Below, piece after piece: positions 24,053 to 30,598 of a DNA stretch of 64,000 bases. Numbering within the stretch: the first letter of the stretch is position 1; the number at the start of each line of letters is the position of its first letter. The DNA comes from Streptomyces typhae (GTDB lineage: Bacteria > Actinomycetota > Actinomycetes > Streptomycetales > Streptomycetaceae), in NCBI RefSeq assembly GCF_009755605.1, contig NZ_WPNZ01000032.1, positions 46,082 to 110,081 on the forward strand, given 5' to 3'. Below the pieces are notes generated by a model. That model saw only the letters and a program-made list of their open reading frames with translations, had not been told where the DNA came from and did not search any database. The position numbers were made by a program, and so were the translations under genes.

Positions 24053-24242
24053 GGAGGACTCCCTGAAGGGTGTGGCGAAGGGTGTGGCGTGCCTTTCGAG
24101 TGCCCCGCGACGCCGCCTGCATGCGGAGACGGAGCTCACTCCGCAGGCTCCCGACGCCCGTGCGGGGACGCCCGATCCCCTCCTGCCCGGAGCCCCGTCG
24201 TCCGACGCCGCCCGCGGCCCCCACGGTGCCGTGTCCCGCCGG

Positions 24243-24746
24243 TCAGGTCCGGCGGGGCAGCCGGTGCAGAGTGACGTCCTCGATGGCGCCGTCCGCCGCC
24301 TCCACGCTCATGTACGTGCAGTACGGCTGCCTGCGGCGGTCCGTCGGCGAGCCGGGATTGAGCAGGCGCAGGCCGCCCGGCGCGGTGGTGTCCCACGGGA
24401 TGTGGCTGTGCCCGAACACCAGGACGTCCAGATCGGGGAAGCGGCGCTCGCAGCGCGTTTCGCGGCCCTGTGCGGCTCCGGTCTCGTGGACGACACCGAG
24501 GCGCAGGCCGGCCAGCTGCCGCCGGGCGATCTCGGGCAGCCGTCGCCGCAGCCCCGGCCCGTCGTTGTTGCCGTGGACCGCGACGAGGTCCTTCGCGCGG
24601 GCCTGGAAGAGGTCGAGGGTGGCCTCGTCGATCCAGTCCCCGGCGTGTACGACCACGTCCGCATCCCTGATCGCCTCCAGCAGGGGGCCGGGGATCAGCT
24701 TGGCCCGGGAGGGCAGATGGGTGTCGGAAGTGAGCAAAAGCCTCAT
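24243..24746 (-). CDS. YfcE/MJ0936-family metallophosphoesterase
   Basis: A 167-residue phosphodiesterase of the calcineurin-like fold. Metal-binding motifs are all present: SDTHLP (D-x-H), VVHAGDWID (GD), VAVHGNNDGP (GNND), GVVHETG (His) and FGHSHIPW (GHxH). The length and compactness fit the family that hydrolyses small phosphodiesters such as bis-pNPP or, in some members, cyclic nucleotides. The start codon is the first ATG and gives MRLLLTSDTH, the normal N-terminus. The downstream neighbour (DUF6411-like gene) is 190 bp away, so not clearly an operon. Confidence 0.9.
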   Translation of the reverse strand: MRLLLTSDTHLPSRAKLIPGPLLEAIRDADVVVHAGDWIDEATLDLFQARAKDLVAVHGNNDGPGLRRRLPEIARRQLAGLRLGVVHETGAAQGRETRCERRFPDLDVLVFGHSHIPWDTTAPGGLRLLNPGSPTDRRRQPYCTYMSVEAADGAIEDVTLHRLPRRT

Positions 24747-24974
24747 GTCTCCACGCTACGACGCCCCCGGGCCGGGGGCGACGCCCATGATCCCCGCCCC
24801 GCGGCAGCGCTCCGCACGACGGGGCCAGGGGTGGGAGCCAGCGCGTACCCAGAGGCGGATCGAGCTGCCCCTCACCCTCACCGCTCTCCTGTCGCCACCT
24901 GCCCGCAACCGCCCGTCGCCGGGCACCGCGTGACGCGGTGCCCGGCGACGACCGAGACCAACCAGATCGGATCT

Positions 24975-24994
24975 GATCAGATCAGATCAGATCA
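24975..24994. repeat. 5-bp repeat gatca, four copies
   Basis: Four gatca units lie just downstream of the amidohydrolase stop (25032) in the 285-bp space before the phosphoesterase gene. Confidence 0.7.
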
Positions 24995-25031
24995 CCCGAT
25001 GCTCAGCGAGCGCTCGGTGTCCCGCAGGCAC

Positions 25032-26348
25032 TCAGTGCTCGTGGCCACCCGTGGGCGGCTTCGCGTCCGGCGTCCACTTCTTCGCCGTCTTGCCGTTGAG
25101 GTCCCAGACCACCTGACCGGCCCGCACGGTGAGCTCCGCGGTCAGCTTCTGCGTGCCGTCCACCCGGAAGCCGAAGCTGTCCACGTACCCGAACGTGCCC
25201 TGCTGGCGGGCGAGGACCGCGATGTCGGCGGGCGCGCCCACGGAGAGGTTGCCCAGGTCGGTCCGCTTGATCGCCTTCGCGGGCTTCCACGTCGAGGCGT
25301 CGATGACGTCCTTCAGCGGCATGTTGAGGGCCAGGAACTTGGACATGACGTTGGTCTGGTCCTTCATGCCCGAGTTCATGCTGGTGATGTGCAGGTCGGT
25401 GGAGATGGCGTCGGGCGTGAACCCTGCCTTCAGCGCCGGGACCGCGACCCTCCAGCCGAAGCTGCCGCCGCCGTGGCCGACGTCGTAGAGGACTCCGCGG
25501 TCACGTCCCTGCTGCATCGCCGGGTTGAGCTTGCCGTCCTCGCCCAGCTCACCGCGGTTTCCGGAGTAGGCGTGCGAGTAGATGTCGCCGGGACGCAGCT
25601 TCTCGGTGAGCAGCGTCTTCAGGGGGCGCTCGGGGCGAGGCTCACCGAAGTCCACGAGGACCGGGACGTTGGCGTCCTTTCCGGCCTGGAGGGAGTTGTC
25701 GACCGGCGTCCACTCCGGTCCCTCGTAGTGCGCCGTCTTGATGCCGACGATCGTGCCGGGGTTCTGGCGGGCCTTCTCGGCGGCCGGGCCCGGCTTCATG
25801 TCGCTGAGGTCCTGCTCGGCGGGGTTGCCCGCCATGCCCTTGCCCACGATGTTGAGGAAGGCGAGGACGCGGGTCTTGGAGCGGTCGATGGTGTTCTTCT
25901 TGAAGAGGTCGAAGTTGGCGGCGCCCGCGGACCCCGCGTCCACCGCGGTGGTGACGCCCGCGCGGAAGGTGAACCCGTCGGGGGCGACGCCGTTCTTGCC
26001 GTTCGCGTACGCGTCCTCGGGCCCGTTGAAGAGGTGGGCGTGCAGGTCGATCAGGCCAGGCGTGACGAAGTTGCCCTCCGCGTCGACGACCTGCTTGGTC
26101 GCCGCCGTGTCTATGTACGCCGCGACCTTGGCTATCTTCCCGTCCTTCACGGCGACGTCGCGCAGGTCGTCGATGTTGTTCTTCGGGTCGATGACGTGAC
26201 CGCGCCGGATGACGAGGTCGTACGCCTCCGCGGTACCGGCCTTCGTGCCGGAAGCACCGGTGGAGGGAGTGGCGCCGACGGTGGCGCCGAGGACGAGGGC
26301 GATACAGGCGGGGAGAAGGAGTCGGTTGAGCCGGTGTCTTGTGGGCAT
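25032..26348 (-). CDS. Secreted amidohydrolase/deacetylase-family metallohydrolase
   Basis: A 438-residue exported enzyme. A signal peptide (HRLNRLLLPACIALVLGATV to about residue 35) precedes the amidohydrolase core: YDLVIRRGHVIDPKNNIDDL, then GLIDLHAHLFNG with the HxH metal pair, VTTAVDAGSAGAANFD, VGIKTAHYEG (where the bridging carboxylated Lys sits), SHAYSGNRGE, VLYDVGHGGGSFGW and AISTDLHITSM (metal Asp region). The end returns to the small beta-sandwich (GAPADIAVLAR, ELTVRAGQVVWDLNGK). The family includes D-aminoacylases and dihydroorotase-like deacetylases; an extracellular deacylase role is likely, substrate unknown. The ATG at 26348 follows GGGAATCCGC; ATG 26360 is an alternative. Confidence 0.85.
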   Translation of the reverse strand: MPTRHRLNRLLLPACIALVLGATVGATPSTGASGTKAGTAEAYDLVIRRGHVIDPKNNIDDLRDVAVKDGKIAKVAAYIDTAATKQVVDAEGNFVTPGLIDLHAHLFNGPEDAYANGKNGVAPDGFTFRAGVTTAVDAGSAGAANFDLFKKNTIDRSKTRVLAFLNIVGKGMAGNPAEQDLSDMKPGPAAEKARQNPGTIVGIKTAHYEGPEWTPVDNSLQAGKDANVPVLVDFGEPRPERPLKTLLTEKLRPGDIYSHAYSGNRGELGEDGKLNPAMQQGRDRGVLYDVGHGGGSFGWRVAVPALKAGFTPDAISTDLHITSMNSGMKDQTNVMSKFLALNMPLKDVIDASTWKPAKAIKRTDLGNLSVGAPADIAVLARQQGTFGYVDSFGFRVDGTQKLTAELTVRAGQVVWDLNGKTAKKWTPDAKPPTGGHEH

Positions 26349-26700
26349 GCGGATTCCCATCTCAGATGTCGGCGATGCGGTCGAGGCAAACGTGTCCAAC
26401 GGGAAGCCAGTCAATCCGTGTTGAAGCCACCTAGATACGTGGCCATGCGGAAAACCGGGTAGATCAGGCCACACCTGGAGAGAGGTCCAAGCGGAGGGTG
26501 CGGCGCCTTTGGACAGCCGTTGCCTCCGGCGGTCGCGGCCACTTCACGCCGGGCAGTCACGAAAGGTGCGCACCGGGTAGTCCTCGCAGGACACCAGCCG
26601 TTTCCCGCAGCGTTTCCCACGACTCCGGGCATGAATGGCGGCACCGTTCGCCGCCACCGGCCAGCCCGACGTTGAACGCTCAACTCCCTTCTATCGCTGC

Positions 26701-26844
26701 ACTGTTGCGCACCCTGCACCAGGGCGATCCCACTATCCTCCGGCTATTGCATCCTGTGCACTCGCCGACTTTTCCCGCACCGGACTATTGCGCCCTCTGC
26801 ACTTGGCAGTCCCGCTATCGTCCCGTTGTTGCATCCTCTGCACT
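26701..26844. repeat. Four phased 20-bp repeats, about 41-bp spacing
   Basis: Copies start at 26701, 26743, 26784 and 26825, for example GCTATTGCATCCTGTGCACT and ACTATTGCGCCCTCTGCACT. On the other strand the core is TGCA-N5-[TC]GCA. The period of 41-42 bp is four helical turns, so all copies face the same side of the DNA, as in an operator array. It is too short-spaced for CRISPR. Confidence 0.75.
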
Positions 26845-27155
26845 CGACACCGAATGAATTCTGACCGGAAATACGCAGCCCTCCGGGAAGGGGCGAGTGG
26901 GGTCCCGATCCCGCACTCCCACTCACGCCCCCACCCCCGCCCCCCGCTGCTGCCACCGCGGCGACAGCGACAGCGACCACGCCCGCTACAGCCATGACGA
27001 CCACGACGACAGCGACGGCGACCGCCGTGCAGCGGCGACGCGAAGGCTTACGACACAGACAGGGACAAACAAGGACGAGGCGCCGACCGGCGGCGACGGG
27101 CGGCACTTGAGGCGGCTAGCCCGGCACACGCCCGGCCCGCGCCCGGCACGCGCGC

Positions 27156-27203
27156 CCGGCAGCCCACCCGTCCGGCAGCCCACCCGTCCGGCAGCCAACG
27201 CGT
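27156..27203. repeat. 16-bp tandem repeat, three copies
   Basis: Three units of ccggcagcccacccgt (the last with two changes) lie about 240 bp upstream of the streptogrisin-like protease gene. Confidence 0.8.
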
Positions 27204-27441
27204 CCGCATCACCAGTCAGGACGAGTACGCATGCCGTCACTCCTTAACAATTCCGCCGACGTTTCTGTGAAATGTTGCCCCCGGCACGCGTCTTGAAAGT
27301 CGGCGAGGCGCCGAGTGATAGTTCCGGACACGGCGAGACCCCACACTCCCGTCAGACAAGGACCACCCCTCAGCGAGGCGGAGCCAGCGCATTCGAGCGA
27401 CTCCGTCCCGGGTTCCTGTCTGCTATTCGGAAGGAATGAAC

Positions 27442-28644
27442 GTGCGCACTTCCCGTAAATTCGGCATCGCCGCGGCAGGCGTTGTCCTCTCGGCCACCGC
27501 GGTCCTCGGGACCCAGACCGTGGCACAGGCGCAGGACTCGGTGTCCGCTCCGCGCTACCAGCCCGAGATGGTACGGGCGCTCGCTGCCTCTCTCGGCGTC
27601 AGCGAAGCGGCCGCGATCGACCGCCTGGACCGGCAGGACGCGCAGCAGGACAGACTCGACGGTCTGCGCAAGAGAGGCATAGCCGACGACGGTGCGTTCT
27701 TCGACGCCGCCGGCAACCTGACCGTCAACGCCGCCGACGCCGCCGACGCCGCCCGGATCGAGAAGGCCGGACTCGACGCCCGCTCGTCCGCCCGCGGTCA
27801 GGACGAACTCGACAAGGTCAAGGCCGAGCTGGACGCCGCAGCCCGCGAACGCACCCCGTCGGGTGTCACCGCCTGGTCCGTGGACCTGGCCGCCGACAAG
27901 GTCGTCGTCAAGGTGAACAACAGCCGCGGCGCCGGTGCGAAGGCGTTCCTCGCCGAGGCCGCTAAGCACGGCTCCGCCGTCAAGGTCGTGCGCAACCAGG
28001 AGAAGCTCCAGCCGCAGGCCGCGATCTACCCCGGCAGCAAGATGACGATCAACAGCGGCTCCGGCTACTGTTCCGTCGGCTACGGCGCCAGGGACCAGTC
28101 CGGCAGGCAGTACCTCGTCACCGCCGGGCACTGCGTCGCCAACCTGCCCACCCTGCGCTACGACGGCACCGCCTTCGCCAAGGGCACCAAGACCCGCTAC
28201 GCGCTCGGCACCCGCAGCGTCGACATGGGGATCGCCACCATCAACTCCGGCCACTCGATCACCACCTCGGTCGGCACCTGGGGCCAGGCCGGGACCGTGG
28301 CCGTCAAGGGCAGCAGCCGCGCCTCGTCCGGTGCGGCCCTGTGCAAGTCCGGTGCCACCACCGGGTGGACCTGCGGCAAGGTCAGCTCGTACAACAACAC
28401 CGTCACCTACACGGACCCCAACGGCGGCCCTGACACGGTCGTCTCGGGTCTGGCCTCCTCCAGCGTCTGCACCGAGGGCGGTGACAGCGGCGGCGCCTAC
28501 ATCTCCGGGAACCAGGCTCAGGGCATGACCTCCGGCGGCCCGATCGGCCAGCAGTGCTCCGGGGTCAACTCCAGGGGCTCCTCGTACTTCCAGCCGCTCG
28601 ACGACACCCTGCGCTACTACGGACTGACGCTCAACACCAACTGA
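27442..28644 (+). CDS. Secreted streptogrisin-type protease with prodomain (alpha-lytic family)
   Basis: A 400-residue preproprotein. The GTG at 27442 is preferred because GGAAGGA ends directly before the ATG at 27436 but is six bases from the GTG. A signal peptide ends TVAQA-QD. The prodomain (about residues 35-200) has the alpha-lytic pattern LGVSEAAAIDRLDRQDAQQD, WSVDLAADKVVVKVN and AVKVVRNQEKLQPQA. The mature enzyme starts near AAIYPGSKMTINSG and has the triad His in LVTAGHC, Asp in SVDMGIATI and Ser in EGGDSGGAYISG, with paired Cys residues. Streptogrisins need the prodomain for folding and are secreted in stationary phase. Followed by a strong terminator. Confidence 0.93.
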   Translation: MRTSRKFGIAAAGVVLSATAVLGTQTVAQAQDSVSAPRYQPEMVRALAASLGVSEAAAIDRLDRQDAQQDRLDGLRKRGIADDGAFFDAAGNLTVNAADAADAARIEKAGLDARSSARGQDELDKVKAELDAAARERTPSGVTAWSVDLAADKVVVKVNNSRGAGAKAFLAEAAKHGSAVKVVRNQEKLQPQAAIYPGSKMTINSGSGYCSVGYGARDQSGRQYLVTAGHCVANLPTLRYDGTAFAKGTKTRYALGTRSVDMGIATINSGHSITTSVGTWGQAGTVAVKGSSRASSGAALCKSGATTGWTCGKVSSYNNTVTYTDPNGGPDTVVSGLASSSVCTEGGDSGGAYISGNQAQGMTSGGPIGQQCSGVNSRGSSYFQPLDDTLRYYGLTLNTN

Positions 28645-28662
28645 TCGACCCGCAGCACGACC

Positions 28663-28704
28663 GGCCACGGGCCGCTCACCCGTTAGGGTGGGCGGCCCCT
28701 GGCC
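28663..28704 (+). terminator. Hairpin terminator after the streptogrisin-like gene
   Basis: A 19-bp stem (GGCCACGGGCCGCTCACCC against GGGTGGGCGGCCCCTGGCC, two imperfect pairs) with a GTTA loop, starting 18 bp after the stop. Confidence 0.85.
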
Positions 28705-28750
28705 GCTGCCCGCACCACGACGGCCGTCGAACCGCCCGCCGAAAGACGCC

Positions 28751-29662
28751 ATGCCGCACACCCTCAACGACGGTCCCGACGCGACGTTCGCGACCGTGTT
28801 CCGCAAGGCCCTGCGCCGGCGCGGGCTGTCCCTGGAACGGATACGCGACCATCTCCAGGCCCATGGGATCAATGTCAGCCTCGCCACCCTCAGCTACTGG
28901 CAGAGCGGACGCAGCCAGCCCGAGAAGGCGCAGTCCCTGCGGGCCGTGGACGCGTTGGAACCCCTGCTCGGCTTTCCCGCGGGCACACTGCGCTCGCTCC
29001 TCGGCCCCCGCCGTCCGCGCGGCTGGGCACCGCCGCACGACCCGGCCGCCGTCCGCGACGTCTACGGCGAGAACTCCGACGTCGAACACGTCCTCGGCGA
29101 GCGCTTCCCGCACTTCAACTCCGACATCCGGCATCTGATCGTGCACGAGACGGTCACCGTCGACGAGCGCCGCTTCGTGGCCGAGACGCGGGTCACCATG
29201 GTCGTACGAGCCGTGCGCAGCGGCGTCCGGCATCTGACGGTCATCCACTCCCTCGACTCACCGGAGGCCGGGACGATCGAACTCCGTGTCCCCTGCGGGC
29301 CGCCGCCGCCCGTCCGGTTCCTGCCGGAGGTGGACTGTGTGGCCGCCGACCTCCCTCTCGGCCGTCCACTGGCGACGAACGAGACCGCGGTCGTCGAGTA
29401 CACGCTCCGCGCCGCCTCCGCCGAGGGGGTCTCCACCTTCCACGAACGCCGCGTCATCACGCCGCTGCGGTCCTATCTGCTCCACGTTCGTTTCCATCCC
29501 CGGGCGGTGCCTTCGAATTGCTGGCACCTCTATCGCAAGCAACTCGGCGACGCGCCACAAAGCCGTCACCGCGTGGCTCTCGACGAATTCCACACGACGC
29601 ACCTGCTGCCGACGAAATGCACGCCCGGGGTGTACGGCGTCGAATGGGAATGGCCGGCCTGA
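28751..29662 (+). CDS. XRE-like HTH regulator with unknown C-terminal domain
   Basis: A 303-residue protein. Residues 12-75 form an XRE-like HTH: FATVFRKALRRRGLSLERIR, DHLQAHGINVSLATLSYWQS and GRSQPEKAQSL. The remaining about 220 residues are mostly beta strands (DIRHLIVHETVTVDERRFVA, ETRVTMVVRAVRSGV, VVEYTLRAA, YLLHVRFHP, GVYGVEWEW) and do not match a ligand domain I know; the arrangement resembles a cytosolic sensory beta-barrel. Similar proteins occur in Streptomyces as stand-alone regulators. The ATG at 28751 lies 10 bases after GAAAGA. It ends 52 bp before the methyltransferase gene, so the two may be transcribed together. Confidence 0.75.
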   Translation: MPHTLNDGPDATFATVFRKALRRRGLSLERIRDHLQAHGINVSLATLSYWQSGRSQPEKAQSLRAVDALEPLLGFPAGTLRSLLGPRRPRGWAPPHDPAAVRDVYGENSDVEHVLGERFPHFNSDIRHLIVHETVTVDERRFVAETRVTMVVRAVRSGVRHLTVIHSLDSPEAGTIELRVPCGPPPPVRFLPEVDCVAADLPLGRPLATNETAVVEYTLRAASAEGVSTFHERRVITPLRSYLLHVRFHPRAVPSNCWHLYRKQLGDAPQSRHRVALDEFHTTHLLPTKCTPGVYGVEWEWPA

Positions 29663-29714
29663 CCCGACACCGTTCCGCGGACCGGCCTCGCGCGCGAGGC
29701 GATACGGTCTGCGG

Positions 29715-30431
29715 ATGACCGGACCCCAGATCCTTCAGACCACTCGTGAGTCCTACGACGCCATCGCACCGACCTACGCCGAACTGTTCCAGGACACCCT
29801 GCGCGAACGCCCCCTGGAGCGCGCACTCTTGAGCGCGTTCGCGGAGTTGGTGCGGGCGAGCGGCGGGGGCGGCGAGGTCGCGGACCTCGGCTGCGGGCCG
29901 GGGTACGTCACAGCCCACTTGGACGGCCTGGGCCTCAAGGCCTTCGGCGTCGACGCCTCGCCCGTGATGATCGAGCTGGCCCACAAGTCGTATCCCGGGC
30001 TCCGGTTCGAGGTCGGCTCGATGGCCGCGCTGGACATCGCGGACGGTTCGCTGAGCGGCGCGCTCTCACGGTGGTCCGTCATCCACACCCCGCCGCAGGA
30101 CGTGCCCGCCATCGTGGCCGAGATCGCCCGGGTCCTGGCACTGGGCGGGCACCTGTTGATCAGCTTCCCCGCCACCGACGGCCCCCACCACGAGACGCAG
30201 GCGTACGACCACGCGGTGGCAACGGCCTACCGCTGGTTCCCCGACCGCTTCGCCGCGCTCCTCAAGGACCATGGCCTGACCGAGGTGGCCCGCACGGTCA
30301 TCGAGCCGAAGCCGACCGACAAGCGGCAGTTCCAGGAGATCCAGCTTCTCGCCTGCAAGGCACAGGCAGCGGCAGGCACGGAGGCAGGGGCAGAGACAGG
30401 GACAGGGACAGAGGCAGAAAAAGAGGCATAG
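29715..30431 (+). CDS. Class I SAM-dependent methyltransferase with repetitive acidic tail
   Basis: A 238-residue methyltransferase. N-terminal helices TRESYDAIAPTYAELF precede the SAM motif EVADLGCGPGYVTAHLDGLG, the acidic motif II (GVDASPVMIELAH), motif III (GSMAALDIADGSLSGALSRW) and the post-motif LALGGHLLISFPATDGPHHE. This is the general UbiE/MenG-like type used in small-molecule methylation. The last about 25 residues are low complexity (alternating Gly, Thr, Ala, Glu), encoded by a gaggca/gggaca-type hexamer repeat running to the stop codon. A perfect hairpin follows 44 bp downstream. Confidence 0.85.
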   Translation: MTGPQILQTTRESYDAIAPTYAELFQDTLRERPLERALLSAFAELVRASGGGGEVADLGCGPGYVTAHLDGLGLKAFGVDASPVMIELAHKSYPGLRFEVGSMAALDIADGSLSGALSRWSVIHTPPQDVPAIVAEIARVLALGGHLLISFPATDGPHHETQAYDHAVATAYRWFPDRFAALLKDHGLTEVARTVIEPKPTDKRQFQEIQLLACKAQAAAGTEAGAETGTGTEAEKEA

Positions 30432-30474
30432 GGACGCGGGGCGGAGCGCGGAAGACAGAAGGCGAAAACAACAA

Positions 30475-30500
30475 AGGCAAGGAGAGTCCTCTCCTTGCCT
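30475..30500 (+). terminator. Perfect 11-bp hairpin terminator
   Basis: AGGCAAGGAGA and TCTCCTTGCCT pair around GTCC, separating the methyltransferase gene from the rifampicin phosphotransferase promoter region. Confidence 0.85.
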
Positions 30501-30522
30501 GTCTCAAGTTATAGCGCACCGG

Positions 30523-30541
30523 GGGGCTTGCGGCAATACCC
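30523..30541 (+). promoter_or_regulatory. Rifamycin-associated element (RAE)
   Basis: GGGGCTTGCGGCAATACCC is a 19-bp imperfect inverted repeat centred on the CTTGCGGCAA core of the published RAE, found upstream of rifamycin-inactivating genes in actinomycetes. It lies 58 bp before the rph start codon, and its TTGCGG may serve as a -35 element. Confidence 0.8.
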
Positions 30542-30598
30542 GGGTCGTGGCGCAAAATCGTCCGCCGAGGCCACAACCTGCGGAAATGAGGGCACGAC

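Larger units (their letters stand above)
26349..27441. other. 1.1-kb intergenic region with repeat arrays
   Basis: No ORF here has coding character. The region is less GC-biased around 26640-26880 and contains the phased four-copy array (26701-26844) and a 16-bp triplicate (27156-27203). It lies between the divergent amidohydrolase and streptogrisin genes, so it could hold both promoters and an untranslated RNA. Confidence 0.6.

Noticed and set aside
23775..26462. Plus-strand ORF of 895 codons
   Set aside because: Runs antisense through three recognisable minus-strand genes (DUF6411-like, metallophosphoesterase, amidohydrolase).
26701..26844. CRISPR array
   Set aside because: Repeats of about 20 bp with about 21-bp spacers that are themselves partly similar, only four copies, and no cas genes in the window.
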